Shown here one piece after another: positions 6,840-16,357 of a stretch of DNA of 64,000 bases (position 1 is the first letter of the stretch; every line of letters begins with the position of its first letter). A program made the translations under genes and the position numbers. Below the pieces are notes generated by a model, which saw nothing but the letters and a program-made list of their open reading frames with translations, did no database searches and was not told the DNA's origin. The stretch is taken from contig JABSRA010000015.1 in NCBI GenBank assembly GCA_013215445.1, positions 1 to 64,000 of the forward strand, read 5' to 3'. The DNA is from Oceanospirillaceae bacterium. GTDB lineage: Bacteria; Pseudomonadota; Gammaproteobacteria; Pseudomonadales; Balneatricaceae.

Positions 6840-7853
6840 TTAACCTAATACAATCAGATTTTTACCTTGTTGCTTGGCTTTTTTTAATGCTTTTAAAGTG
6901 CGGGTGGTTAAAGACTCACCGGTATCTTCTTCACGCATTTGACAGACGCCGCAGGAGATCGTCAAACTGTTGCTAATCGCGTTTGAATTCTTTTGTCGCA
7001 GGCGGATAGAGGCTACTTTTTTGCGCATTAACTCGGAGATTTGTTTGGCTTGCACTATGTCAGTATCCAGTAATATCATGGCGAATCTGGTACCGGAAAA
7101 GCGGATAGCCATCGAGGGGGTTTTGCACTGATTTTTTAGCAAGCTGGCGATGAATAAGATGATTTTATCACCCATCTTTTGTCCGAAATTCTCGTTGAAA
7201 TCTTGAAAATCATCCAGTTCAAAAATAGAGATGCTCGCCATAATATCATTGGGCAGTTGTACCAGTTGCTCAATTTCTGCATCAAACACTTGGCGTTTAA
7301 AGAGCTTGGTGATCGGGTCGACCCTGGGGTCGTTAGGGGGTTTGTTAAGTTCTTCTTTTAAAAGTACTATCTCTGCTTGTGCAGCACTTATTTGCGCCTG
7401 GAAGGCCAAGTTTGACTTGCTGATACTATCGGTATTCGCTGAGAGGCTCTCTATGATCTTCTCACGGGATATTTTACTTTTATCATTGCGTAGCTCAACC
7501 AGACTCTTATCGAGGACCTGCTGAAACTCTGAGGCGCATTGACTGGCAATTCCCGCCTTGCTGTGCAGTTCATTGACCAGTCCTACTACCTTTGACTGAA
7601 AACCATCGGCATTATTGATTTCATCCTTGATCAAGTGCTCGCGGAACATTTTCTCGCAGAGCAGCGTCGGGCAAGTACCGTAGACATCGAGTGCTTTATC
7701 TAATTCTACATTTAACTTAGGGGCGCGTTTTGATACATAGGTATACCAGAGGGCATAATTCAGCGGATTAGGAGGAATTTTATATTTAACCATGAGCGGA
7801 ATCGCCTGGCGTAAATATTCAGCAGATTGGGTTGGTTTCTCTGCAAATCTCAT
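6840..7853 (-). CDS. GGDEF-domain protein with degenerate active site
   Basis: 337 residues. The N-terminal 75 residues (SAEYLRQAIPLMVKYKIPPNPLNYALWY region) match a module found in many soluble diguanylate cyclases. A helical linker (100-170) leads to a GGDEF-fold domain (178-337). The signature at 253-257 reads S-G-T-R-F instead of G-G-D/E-E-F, and the usual N of the DxLTxLxNR segment is K (DPITKLFKR), so cyclic-di-GMP synthesis is unlikely. It may be a c-di-GMP or GTP sensor or a decaying enzyme. ATG 7853 has AAGGA six bases upstream. No partner gene is adjacent. Confidence 0.85.
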   Translation of the reverse strand: MRFAEKPTQSAEYLRQAIPLMVKYKIPPNPLNYALWYTYVSKRAPKLNVELDKALDVYGTCPTLLCEKMFREHLIKDEINNADGFQSKVVGLVNELHSKAGIASQCASEFQQVLDKSLVELRNDKSKISREKIIESLSANTDSISKSNLAFQAQISAAQAEIVLLKEELNKPPNDPRVDPITKLFKRQVFDAEIEQLVQLPNDIMASISIFELDDFQDFNENFGQKMGDKIILFIASLLKNQCKTPSMAIRFSGTRFAMILLDTDIVQAKQISELMRKKVASIRLRQKNSNAISNSLTISCGVCQMREEDTGESLTTRTLKALKKAKQQGKNLIVLG

Positions 7854-8118
7854 TTTAATCCTTCTATCGTATTACAGTTGTGTATATTGACCTGCGAATA
7901 ACTCAGGATGTTGAGTTTCGCCGGTAGGCTAATCACTGATTATTAGCCGAACCACTAGAGTATATCGTCATTAAAGCAAGAAACTTAAGAATAATTCTTA
8001 GTTATTTGTAATAAAATGTCAATATTACTGATTTAACGGCTAAATTGGGGGGTGAGCGTATAAAAAATAACCAAAAAATGAATGGATCTGTCCCCCGCTT
8101 AGCTAACGGGTTATGACT

Positions 8119-8733
8119 TTAGCTCGAGAGGGCAGTGCTATCCAACAAATGGGCAATGGGAGAGATTGCATCTTTAAAGGGCTGTACTGATGGCTCGTCT
8201 ATACAAATTGTAAATTTCTGGCCCTGCGCCAGCCAGTGTCTCTGCGTGATGATAGCGCCTGCAAGCTGCGCCACAATGTGCTCGATACTCCCGGTTAAAT
8301 GAAAGGGTGCGATGATGGTCAAGGTGCTGGTCTGGTGGACTATCTCTGTGCTGATAGCATTGATCAACAAGTTCACTGTTGAGCTATAAGCTCTCGCCAT
8401 ACCGCCGGTACCTAACTTTATACCGCCAAAATAGCGGGTGACCACAACGGCGATGTTACCCAGACCACTGTGTTTCAACACTTGGAACATCGGTAAACCA
8501 GCGCAGCCTTTTGGCTCACCATCATCGCTGTATGCCCAAAGTGAGGATGACTCAGGAGAGCCTGCTATATAACAGTGACAATTGTGATTAGCCTTTGGGT
8601 GTAATCGTTTAACCTGTTGGATAAACTCATCGGCCTGTAGGGTGCTCTGCACGATACTAAGCTGGCCAATAAAGACGCTTTTTTTGACTGTCTGAGTGAC
8701 TTGGTGATTAGCCGTTGGACGATCGAAACTCAT
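8119..8733 (-). CDS. yigZ: YigZ/IMPACT family protein
   Basis: 204 residues, exactly the usual length, if started at ATG 8733 (SFDRP...). The frame stays open to 8913, but family proteins begin here. Conserved UPF0029 (IMPACT) segments are present: KANHNCHCYI, YSDDGEPKGCAG, VVVTRYFGGIKLGTGGMARAYS. The second half is the DUF1949-like RNA-binding domain. The family is linked to translation control in eukaryotes; the bacterial role is poorly defined. Confidence 0.92.
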   Translation of the reverse strand: MSFDRPTANHQVTQTVKKSVFIGQLSIVQSTLQADEFIQQVKRLHPKANHNCHCYIAGSPESSSLWAYSDDGEPKGCAGLPMFQVLKHSGLGNIAVVVTRYFGGIKLGTGGMARAYSSTVNLLINAISTEIVHQTSTLTIIAPFHLTGSIEHIVAQLAGAIITQRHWLAQGQKFTICIDEPSVQPFKDAISPIAHLLDSTALSS

Positions 8734-9039
8734 AGGTATCTGTAGCCTGGTTATTTTAATGGCGATTCTAGCGCAAGTAAGCATCTTGCGTCTAGCAGAT
8801 TCAGTCTTAATATGACAGCCAGTTTTGTCAATTATTAGGCGAATAAAAGCAGCGGCTAGGCCGGGAGTAAGCACGCTTAATTGCAGCTTCAATAAAATTG
8901 TATGATCAAGCAAAATATTTAATTTATTTTCAGAAAAGCTATTGACATGTTAGATGCTAGAAATGCCGCTGCCTTGCGATTAATTGTATAATAACTGTTG
9001 AAAAAGCTTGTAACATACTGTTTTAACATCATTAAATTA

Positions 9040-9060
9040 ATTGGTTAAAAAGTAACCAAT
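9040..9060. repeat. Perfect 8-bp inverted repeat
   Basis: ATTGGTTA (9040-9047) and TAACCAAT (9053-9060) with a 5-base spacer. It could be an operator or an RNA hairpin; no T run follows. Confidence 0.5.
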
Positions 9061-9119
9061 CTGTCGGATGTGTTGTAAATATGGGCCTGTAAGACATTCT
9101 GGTTACACTACTAACAGAG

Positions 9120-9128
9120 TTATCCACA
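9120..9128 (+). promoter_or_regulatory. Consensus DnaA box
   Basis: TTATCCACA, the strict DnaA-box consensus. No second consensus copy was noticed nearby and no dnaA/dnaN/gyrB genes are present, so this is not an origin. A single box may titrate DnaA or regulate a neighbouring transcript. Confidence 0.4.
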
Positions 9129-9628
9129 GTTGTTGTGGGCACATTTGGCTAGCCTATATAGGGTCGGGGATGTAGCTATTTGTGAGTGAAAATTGAACGC
9201 TTAATGTGATGTTATGAGCAGAATTGAAATGCAAGATTTTCGGGCGTGTTTAGAAGTTTTTCTGCAAAAAAAATTTAAGGCTATGCAAGTGTCGAAGTGA
9301 GAGGGTTGTCGATGCTGTCATCCTGAAGATGCAGATTACAACAGCAGCGAAACTAAGCTTAAGCAGTGCCGCCCAGGTGTAAATAGCAGCTCTTAGTTAG
9401 CTGTTAAGGTGGCTAGTTAAAATCGGCACAATAACGGCGTCAGTACACGCCTGTGAAGAGGGAGTCGCAACAGGTAATAGCGAGTATAGGGCAGGGGGAA
9501 ATCGATGAGAGGCGCAGTTTATGTGTCTCAATGGGCAATTAGGGTAGTCAGCTTGCTAACTGGGGGAGCGGGTTGTTAGCGGCGTATTCTTTGAGCGGTT
9601 ATCTTAGCCATTTTAATTAAACCATAAA

Positions 9629-9648
9629 AAAGGGGCCTAAGCCCCTTT
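9629..9648 (-). terminator. nhaB terminator
   Basis: AAAGGGGC (9629-9636) and GCCCCTTT (9641-9648) with a CTAA loop. Read on the minus strand it is followed by a run of six Ts, 17 bases after the nhaB stop. Confidence 0.85.
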
Positions 9649-9665
9649 GTTAAATTGTTCTGCTT

Positions 9666-11162
9666 TTATAAAAAGTAGGTCACTGCGAAATAGCCAACAA
9701 CACTCAATACAATAGTATAGGGCATAGCCATCATCACCATTTTGCCATATGAAAGTCTAATCAGTGGCGCGAGGGCGGATGTCAGTAAGAACAAGAAAGC
9801 AGCTTGTCCGTTAGGTGTCGCGACACTTGGCAGGTTAGTACCGGTATTGATGGCGATTGCCAGTACCTCGAATTGAGCGCGATCAATGGTGCCTTTTTCA
9901 AAGGCGGCAGCGACTTCATTAATGTACACAGTCGCGACAAATACATTATCACTGATCGCCGAGAGCACCCCGTTGGCGATGAAGAACATGCCCGGTTGAG
10001 CATCCCTTGGCATTGCTAAGACGTAATCGATGACAGGGCTAAATAGATGCTGCTCGTGAATCACTGAGACAATCACGAAGAATACTACCAGTAGAGCGGT
10101 GAAAGGCAGTGCCTCTTCAAACGCTTTACCTATTTGATGCTCTTCAATAATACCGTTAAAGGCGGTGAGTAAGATGATGACGGTAAGGCCGATCAGGCCG
10201 ACTGCCGCCCAGTGAAAGGCCAGTGCCAATACTAAAAACAGCGCCACTAAAATTTGTACGCCAAGTTTGGCATTATCGCGTTGGTCGCGTTTAGCATCTT
10301 CTTTGCGGTCAAAATCTTCCAGTATTGAACGGATTGAATCTGGTAATTCAGTGCCGTAATCAAATACTTTAAATTTCTCAACCAGCACACAGGTAAGTAG
10401 ACCAGCGGCTAATACAGGCATAGAGACCGGCACCATCTTCATGAAGAAAGTAATGAAATCCCAACCTAACTTTTCGGCGATTAATAAGTTTTGTGGCTCG
10501 CCAACTAGCGTACAAACGCCGCCGAGTGCGGTACCTACGGCGCCATGCATAATAAGGCTACGTAAAAAGGAGCGAAACTCAGACAGTTCTGCTCTTCTCT
10601 CGTCATTTAGCCCATCATCAACGGTGTGGTCGTGATTAGATTTATTGCCGGAGGCGACTTTGTGGTAGACAGAATAAAAGCCCACACCGACACTGATCAA
10701 TACTGCGGTGACGGTCAATGCGTCTAAAAAAGCAGAGAGCACAGCGGCAACCATGGAGAACATCAGCGACAGTAATATTTTAGAGCGCACGTTGACCAGT
10801 AGCTTGGTGAAAACCCACAGTAACATCGATTGCATGAAGTAAATGCCCGCCACCATGAACATCAGTAACAGTAGTACTTCTAAATTACTTTCCACTTCGT
10901 GATAGACAGTTTCAGGTGTGGCGAGTCCGATGGCGATTGCTTGAACAGCAAGTAGTCCGCCAGGCTGTAGTGGGTAACATTTAAGGGCGAGGGCAAGGGT
11001 GAATATAAACTCAAAAATAAGCAGCCAGCCAGCGACAGTTGGGCCTGCTAAGTAGAGTATAAAAGGGTTTAATACTAGGAAGGCAATGATTGCCTGCTTA
11101 TACCAAACAGGCGAATTACCTAAGAAATTCTTAAATATTGCCTGTGTCATTGTCGTGGTCAT
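9666..11162 (-). CDS. nhaB: Na+/H+ antiporter NhaB
   Basis: Inner-membrane sodium/proton antiporter, 498 residues (E. coli NhaB 513). The N-terminus [13 protein letters not shown] and the stretches [26 protein letters not shown] and [16 protein letters not shown] are characteristic, with about 12 hydrophobic segments. ATG 11162 has AAGGA about ten bases upstream; the next in-frame ATG (residue 5) is also possible. It runs alone with its own terminator. It fits the sodium economy implied by the NQR operon. Confidence 0.95.
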   Translation of the reverse strand: MTTTMTQAIFKNFLGNSPVWYKQAIIAFLVLNPFILYLAGPTVAGWLLIFEFIFTLALALKCYPLQPGGLLAVQAIAIGLATPETVYHEVESNLEVLLLLMFMVAGIYFMQSMLLWVFTKLLVNVRSKILLSLMFSMVAAVLSAFLDALTVTAVLISVGVGFYSVYHKVASGNKSNHDHTVDDGLNDERRAELSEFRSFLRSLIMHGAVGTALGGVCTLVGEPQNLLIAEKLGWDFITFFMKMVPVSMPVLAAGLLTCVLVEKFKVFDYGTELPDSIRSILEDFDRKEDAKRDQRDNAKLGVQILVALFLVLALAFHWAAVGLIGLTVIILLTAFNGIIEEHQIGKAFEEALPFTALLVVFFVIVSVIHEQHLFSPVIDYVLAMPRDAQPGMFFIANGVLSAISDNVFVATVYINEVAAAFEKGTIDRAQFEVLAIAINTGTNLPSVATPNGQAAFLFLLTSALAPLIRLSYGKMVMMAMPYTIVLSVVGYFAVTYFL

Positions 11163-11523
11163 ATAAAATATGTCCTTAAAAGTGGGAAGATTTTTTTATC
11201 ATTAAACGGCTGGTATTGGAGCTTAACCGCTTGTTGCTTATTTTTAGATTGAGAGACTGCCCTGCCAATACTTATTCTTGTAAGGTTAAGCATAGTCTGA
11301 CCGTCGAATTATTTCTAGTGACTGTAATGCTATCCTCATCAGGTTAATACATCAATTAAGGTGGCATAATTAACCGTTTTTAAGGATTAGTTCAGTCTTA
11401 AATATAGATGCAAAGCGGAATATACGCGAAATGGGCCACAATATAGAGCTTTTATTTTGGTTTTTTAAGGGTTGTATTAAAATATCGTTTTTAATAGCAA
11501 TGACTTAAGCCTTTGCCTAATGA
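11163..11523. other. Intergenic region between nhaB and the SCP2 gene
   Basis: About 360 bases, AT-rich, carrying the promoter side of nhaB and the 3' side of the SCP2 gene. No gene, clear hairpin or promoter pair was recognised. Confidence 0.4.
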
Positions 11524-11889
11524 TCAATGGTTTAGTTTTTGCAAGTCTCCCGGGCGTTTTTTAAACAGTTTCGAGAGAGAGGTAGCCAGCATAACATTGC
11601 CATGTGCTTGTAAATCCCCTTTGAGGAATGCGGACATGCCATCAATTGTTCCGGTCATCAAGGCACAAAACACCGATTCCGACATGCTTAAAATGATGTT
11701 GGGATCATCGTGCTCGCGCATTTCTAAGGTGCAGGCTTGCTGTTTGATTTCAATATAGAACGAAAAATCTTGGTTTAAACGAAATTGAAAGACGGCCGCT
11801 AAATCTTTGGCTTGGTCCGCCTGGAAGCGTGCGGGTAACTTCTTGATGATTTTAACGGTATGTGCCTTGAGAGTAGCGCTGTTTTGCAT
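11524..11889 (-). CDS. SCP2 sterol-binding domain protein
   Basis: 121-residue single-domain protein of the SCP-2 sterol-transfer fold. The segment MTGTIDGMSAFLKGDLQAHGNVMLATSL is the typical SCP2 core with its glycine turn and lipid-tunnel helix, preceded by the beta strands FSFYIEI and ACTLEM. Bacterial stand-alone SCP2 proteins are thought to bind lipids or fatty acyl ligands. It is divergent from sohB, about 100 bases away. No signal peptide. Confidence 0.85.
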   Translation of the reverse strand: MQNSATLKAHTVKIIKKLPARFQADQAKDLAAVFQFRLNQDFSFYIEIKQQACTLEMREHDDPNIILSMSESVFCALMTGTIDGMSAFLKGDLQAHGNVMLATSLSKLFKKRPGDLQKLNH

Positions 11890-11990
11890 TTGCGATTAGC
11901 CTGTAAAAAATGCTTTAGAAAAAATGGCTTAGTTGGTATTTTATGGTACATTATTGTTTTGCTTTAGCAACGATATTTTGGAGATTTAGC

Positions 11991-13163
11991 TTGGTTGATT
12001 TTGTGTATGAATACGGGATGTTTTTAGCGAAAGCTATCACAGTCATTTTAACTATTTTTATAGTGCTAGTGGGTTTTCTAGCCATGAGTGGCAGAGGTAA
12101 AAAAGATCACAGTGAAGGTGAAATTACCTTGATGTCAATCAATGATAGTTTTGAAGAGATGAAAGAGGCGATTGAAGCGGCGGTGATTGAGCCAGAAGTC
12201 TACAAGCAGCAATTAAAAGCACAACATAAGCAAGATAAAAAAGACGCTAAAGAAAAAAAGAAACAGGCTAAAGTGGATGCTAAACACGCCAAACAACTGG
12301 CCAAACAAAATCCACCCAGTGCGCAAACTGAGGCAGCGTTAGCAGAGACGGCTAACAGTGAGGATAAAGCCACTCAGACTGAGACAGAGACAGAAGGCGA
12401 TAGAAAACGGGTATTCGTGCTTGATTTTAATGGTGATATTCGAGCCTCTGAAGTGGATTTGCTGCGTGAGGAAATTTCGGCAATCCTCTCTTTTGCCGCG
12501 CACACTGATGAAGTCGTGCTCAGGTTAGATTCCGCGGGCGGTATGGTGCATTCTTATGGGCTGGCGGCTTCTCAATTAGAGCGTATTAAGTCTGCAAAAT
12601 TAAAGCTCACTATCTGTGTTGATGAAGTGGCGGCCTCCGGTGGTTACATGATGGCGTGCTTGGCTGATAACTTAATTGCCGCCCCCTTTGCCATCTTGGG
12701 CTCAATAGGGGTGGTGGCTCAACTACCCAACTTTCACCGGGTACTTAAAAAGTACGGTGTTGACTATGAGACTTATACCGCCGGTGAATATAAGCGTACG
12801 GTAACCATGTTTGGTGAAAATACCCAAAAGGGTAAAGATAAATTTGTTGAAGAGATACAAGATACCCATTTGCTGTTTAAAGAATTTGTCTCTCAAGCTC
12901 GCCCCTGTGTCGATATTGATAAAGTTGCAACCGGAGAAGTTTGGTTTGGCAAACGTGCGTTAGAACATAAGCTAATCGATGAATTAAATACCTCGGATGA
13001 TTATTTAATGAAAATTTGTGGGCTGGCTGATGTCTACCAAGTGCGCTATGAAGTGAAAAAATCCTTTGGCGAAAGACTGAGTGATATAACCGTTAAAACC
13101 AGTACCAACATTGTCAGTACCTTAGTACAAAAAATGACTAGTTCTTCTAATTTCATGCGCTAA
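11991..13163 (+). CDS. sohB: Inner-membrane serine protease SohB (S49)
   Basis: 390 residues from a TTG start at 11991, chosen because GGAG sits seven bases upstream and the encoded VDFVYEYGMFLAKA matches the family N-terminus; an in-frame ATG at 11943 has neither. One N-terminal membrane helix precedes a Lys/Ala-rich, coiled-coil-like insert and an acidic/Thr segment, then the S49 protease domain. The catalytic Ser lies in EVAASGGYMMA and the Lys in GEYKRTVTMFGENT. It is longer than E. coli SohB (349) because of the charged linker. A probable periplasmic protease anchored in the inner membrane. Confidence 0.92.
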   Translation: MVDFVYEYGMFLAKAITVILTIFIVLVGFLAMSGRGKKDHSEGEITLMSINDSFEEMKEAIEAAVIEPEVYKQQLKAQHKQDKKDAKEKKKQAKVDAKHAKQLAKQNPPSAQTEAALAETANSEDKATQTETETEGDRKRVFVLDFNGDIRASEVDLLREEISAILSFAAHTDEVVLRLDSAGGMVHSYGLAASQLERIKSAKLKLTICVDEVAASGGYMMACLADNLIAAPFAILGSIGVVAQLPNFHRVLKKYGVDYETYTAGEYKRTVTMFGENTQKGKDKFVEEIQDTHLLFKEFVSQARPCVDIDKVATGEVWFGKRALEHKLIDELNTSDDYLMKICGLADVYQVRYEVKKSFGERLSDITVKTSTNIVSTLVQKMTSSSNFMR

Positions 13164-13333
13164 CGTATTAATAGTAATTAAGTTGTAGTATGTTTGTTTG
13201 TTTTAAACGGCTGCTTTAAAATCTTACTGCAGGTAATTTAGTCAGGTTGTTTTCCAAGATAGCTGCTCAATCTATGTAACCTTAATATGGTGCTAAATTG
13301 GGCGGTGTAATTTAATAATCGAATGGTGTATCA

Positions 13334-13993
13334 ATGGCCCAGTCTAAAACAGCTAAACAAATCCAAGATGCAGCGGAAGCCCTGTTTGCTGAGCAGGGTT
13401 TTATCGAGACGACGATGCGACAGATTACCCGTGAAGCGAATGTCAATTTAGCGGCAATCAACTATCATTTTGGCTCTAAGCAGGGCTTAATTCAATCGGT
13501 CGCAGAACAATTTTTAAAGCCTTTTTCTAATTATATAGAAAGGGCTTTAATTGAACGCATGGCGGTGTTGAAGGGGGCTTCTATTAAAATGGAAGAGCTT
13601 CTTGAGCTATTGATGCGGGCACTACTGCATGTGGATCAAGAAAATAACCATGCACTGTTGATGTTTACCCGGCTATTAGAGCTGGCCTACATGAAAAACC
13701 AAGAAGAGCTGCGTGAGTTCATACTCGGTAGGTATGTCTCTAAACTGGCGCTGTATGTCGAATTGATGCGTAAAGAGTCTGCAGTTATGGAAGAGGATGA
13801 GTTTTTCTGGCGATTGCATTTTGTGATGGGATCGGTGATTTTTACCTTGTCTAATTTCACTATGTTGGCAGAGATTGAGCGCAAAAAGTTTGCCTCTGAT
13901 GCTGAGATAGAACGAATATTGCACCGGATGGTGCCTGTGCTTACCGCGGGTATGCAAGCCCGTGGAGACAAACTTTATTTTAGCCGTATCTAG
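13334..13993 (+). CDS. psrA: TetR-family fatty-acid-responsive regulator PsrA
   Basis: 219 residues. N-terminal TetR helix-turn-helix (about 10-55: QIQDAAEALFAEQGF, REANVNLAAINYHFGSK) and a ligand-binding C-terminal domain with FFWRLHFVMGSVIFTLSNF. The N-terminus and the position directly before nagZ match PsrA of Pseudomonas, which represses itself and beta-oxidation genes and responds to long-chain fatty acids. A lexA gene is not visible upstream, unlike in Pseudomonas. No PsrA-type CAAAC-n-GTTTG operator was found in the 170-base upstream gap. Confidence 0.8.
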   Translation: MAQSKTAKQIQDAAEALFAEQGFIETTMRQITREANVNLAAINYHFGSKQGLIQSVAEQFLKPFSNYIERALIERMAVLKGASIKMEELLELLMRALLHVDQENNHALLMFTRLLELAYMKNQEELREFILGRYVSKLALYVELMRKESAVMEEDEFFWRLHFVMGSVIFTLSNFTMLAEIERKKFASDAEIERILHRMVPVLTAGMQARGDKLYFSRI

Positions 13994-14036
13994 GTTCTTG
14001 ATTCACCCCTTTAGCTTCCCCTATTTAGGATAATAC

Positions 14037-15059
14037 ATGCATTACGGTCGACTCATGTTAGATGTGGCGGGTCTTACTCTGACTGCCTTGGAAAGAGAGC
14101 AGCTACAGCGGGATCAAGTGGGTGGTTTGATTCTGTTTTCTAGGAATTATGACTCGCGGGCTCAATTAATCGACTTGATTGCAGATATCAGGATGCAGAA
14201 TACGCGGCTGGTTATTGCGGTCGATCAGGAGGGCGGTAGGGTGCAAAGATTTAAAGAAAATTTTGTGCGCCTGCCTGCTATGTCTGCTCTGTGCCTGTCC
14301 TATCTTAAAGACCCTGACTTGGCATTAGACCAAGCCACCCAGATGGGGTGGTTGATGGCCAGTGAATTGACCAGTATCGATATTGATATCAGTTTTGCAC
14401 CGGTGCTCGATTTAAGTTGGTCACACTCCAAATTTATCGGCGATCGATCGTTTGGCAATCGTGATCAAGTGTCAGCGCTCGCCCAGCGCTTTATGCAGGG
14501 CATGCGAGAGGCAGGCATGGCTGCTACTGGTAAACATTTCCCCGGTCACGGTTGGGCGACGGCAGATTCTCACCTGGAAATAGCCATCGATAACAGGGAC
14601 TTTGCCGCGCTTGAACGAGATGATCTACAGCCCTTTCGCAGTTTGATCGATACCGATTTAGCGGCAATTATGCCGGCTCACGTGATCTACCCTGAAATGG
14701 ATCAGCATCCTGCTGGCTTCTCCTCTTATTGGCTCAAGAGCGTGCTGCGCCAGCAGCTGGGTTTTTCTGGGGTTATTTTTAGTGACGATTTAAACATGAG
14801 CGGTGCCCAAGTTAATCCTCAGCAGGGTGTGGATCAGTATGCGGCCCGGGCGATGGCGGCGATCGAGGCGGGGTGTGATACCGTCCTGGTGTGTAATAAT
14901 CCTCAGGGGGCGACTCAGGTTTTGGATTACCTTGAAACTGAAAAAATAGAAAAATCTCAGCGTCTCGTCACGATGCGTCACCAAAGTGTCTCGATTGATG
15001 CGCAGCGCATGGAACAAGCAGCGCTTATCGCCTCACAACTATGCTTCTTGAAAGCCTAG
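14037..15059 (+). CDS. nagZ: Beta-N-acetylhexosaminidase NagZ
   Basis: Cytoplasmic glycoside hydrolase family 3 enzyme that removes GlcNAc from anhydro-muropeptides in peptidoglycan recycling, 340 residues. Visible are AVDQEGGRVQRF, the NagZ signature KHFPGHG with the loop His, and SDDLNMSGA with the nucleophile Asp. ATG 14037 with AGGA upstream. It follows psrA by 43 bases and precedes an MscS gene, as a likely plus-strand cluster. Confidence 0.95.
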   Translation: MHYGRLMLDVAGLTLTALEREQLQRDQVGGLILFSRNYDSRAQLIDLIADIRMQNTRLVIAVDQEGGRVQRFKENFVRLPAMSALCLSYLKDPDLALDQATQMGWLMASELTSIDIDISFAPVLDLSWSHSKFIGDRSFGNRDQVSALAQRFMQGMREAGMAATGKHFPGHGWATADSHLEIAIDNRDFAALERDDLQPFRSLIDTDLAAIMPAHVIYPEMDQHPAGFSSYWLKSVLRQQLGFSGVIFSDDLNMSGAQVNPQQGVDQYAARAMAAIEAGCDTVLVCNNPQGATQVLDYLETEKIEKSQRLVTMRHQSVSIDAQRMEQAALIASQLCFLKA

Positions 15060-15132
15060 CGATAAAGGCGTTTACTCGAGGTGAATTTGTTGGCATAAAG
15101 CACGGCCATTTATTTAGAAAAAGGAGGTAACT

Positions 15133-16278
15133 TTGCAAGATATAACCGCACTAGAAAATTGGCTCACCAATTATTTATCACTGGGGGCGCAAAGCGTCTG
15201 GCTACTAGTGGTTTTTGTGATTATTTTTATAACGCTGCTCTGTGCCCTGTTCGCGCGAATGTTTTTTAATAAATTGCAAGTGCAGCTGCAAAAAACTAAA
15301 AATCAATGGGATGATATATTGTTACACGCCATCCGCAGACCGATGATTTTTATGATTTGGCTACTCGGTGGTTCCCTGGCAGTCTTTACCGGCAGTATTG
15401 TAGTGAATGACGTTGGCAGTGACTCGAATCAGCTGTTAGTGTCGCTGATGGAACCCGTTCGAAAAGTGGGTTTCATTCTTCTGCTAGCGTGGTTTTTCGT
15501 TCGATTTATTAAATTCGCTGAAATTAAACTGATCGATCCGTCTGGGATAAAAACCTCACTCGATCATACCACCGTGAGCGCGTTTGGTAAGTTATTGCGA
15601 TTGTCTATCTATATTACTGTCTCTCTAGTGGTGTTGCAGAGTCTCGGCTACAGTGTTGCCGGGGTAATGGCCTTTGGTGGCATTGGCGGCATTGCCGTTG
15701 GTTTTGCCGCAAAAGACCTGCTGGCAAATTTCTTTGGTGGCTTAATGATTTATATGGATAGGCCCTTTAAAGTAGGAGACTGGATACGCTCACCAGACAA
15801 AAATATCGAGGGTGTGGTCGAAGATATTGGCTGGCGATTAACGCGGATTCGCACTTTTGATAAACGCCCGCTGTATGTTCCAAATGCTACCTTTACCAGT
15901 ATTTCGGTCGAGAACCCCTCGCGCATGAGCAATCGGCGTATTTTTGAAACCTTTGGGGTTAGGTATTGTGATATCGATACTTTGAGTGATATTTTGCAAG
16001 ACGTGCGCAGCATGTTGGCGGCACATCCAGACATCGATAATAACCAGATGTTAATGGTTAATTTCAATAAGATGGCCGAGTCTTCCCTAGAATTTTTTGT
16101 CTATACTTTTACCAAAACTACCGATTGGCAAAGATTTCATCAAATTAAGGAGGAAGTGCTGTTTAAAGTGGCAAAAATAGTCGAGCAGCACCAGGCCCAA
16201 ATTGCCTTTCCTACCAGTACTGTACAGCTGCAGATTGATGATATAGAAGGGCTTGCGCTGCAGGGCGTTAAAGAATAA
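15133..16278 (+). CDS. MscS-family mechanosensitive channel
   Basis: 381 residues. N-terminal transmembrane segments (about 18-45, 70-90, 110-130), a pore-lining helix around SVAGVMAFGGIGGIAVGFAA with the Gly/Ala pattern of MscS TM3, then NFFGGLMIYMDRPFKVGDWI and the beta domain. The cytoplasmic C-terminal domain includes VYTFTKTTDWQRFHQIKEE. Start TTG 15133 has a perfect AAGGAGGT. It is of the MscM/YbdG-like medium size class rather than short MscS. Role: release of solutes under hypo-osmotic shock. Confidence 0.9.
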   Translation: MQDITALENWLTNYLSLGAQSVWLLVVFVIIFITLLCALFARMFFNKLQVQLQKTKNQWDDILLHAIRRPMIFMIWLLGGSLAVFTGSIVVNDVGSDSNQLLVSLMEPVRKVGFILLLAWFFVRFIKFAEIKLIDPSGIKTSLDHTTVSAFGKLLRLSIYITVSLVVLQSLGYSVAGVMAFGGIGGIAVGFAAKDLLANFFGGLMIYMDRPFKVGDWIRSPDKNIEGVVEDIGWRLTRIRTFDKRPLYVPNATFTSISVENPSRMSNRRIFETFGVRYCDIDTLSDILQDVRSMLAAHPDIDNNQMLMVNFNKMAESSLEFFVYTFTKTTDWQRFHQIKEEVLFKVAKIVEQHQAQIAFPTSTVQLQIDDIEGLALQGVKE

Positions 16279-16357
16279 AATTTAAATCTAGCGGGTCAAT
16301 CAAGCGGCTAATGTCGTTTGCGACTGCTGTGTGCTGTCATTAAATGTAGAGGTTGTT

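Larger units (their letters stand above)
8734..9628. other. Long non-coding stretch (about 0.9 kb)
   Basis: No reading frame above 60 codons on either strand apart from the upstream extension of the yigZ frame to 8913. It holds an inverted repeat at 9040-9060, a consensus DnaA box at 9120-9128 and several small foldable segments, and ends at the nhaB terminator. Such a length is unusual among the tightly packed neighbouring genes, so an RNA gene or a degraded gene is possible, but none was recognised. Confidence 0.5.

Noticed and set aside
9120-9128. Chromosomal origin
   Set aside because: One consensus DnaA box only, no AT-rich 13-mers and no dnaA, dnaN, gidA or parAB genes.
9300-9560. Possible RNase P RNA, because of a TATAGGGCAGGGGGAAA stretch near 9485
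   Set aside because: The invariant GAGGAAAGTCCGGGC block and the ACAGAAACCGCC-like 3' segments are absent, so the match is too short to support rnpB.
11943-11990. ATG 11943 as the sohB start
   Set aside because: No ribosome site and the extra 16 residues do not match the family; TTG 11991 has GGAG at ideal spacing.
13196-13208. GTTTGTTTTAAAC as a PsrA operator upstream of psrA
   Set aside because: The half-sites are in the opposite order to the known CAAAC-n-GTTTG pattern.
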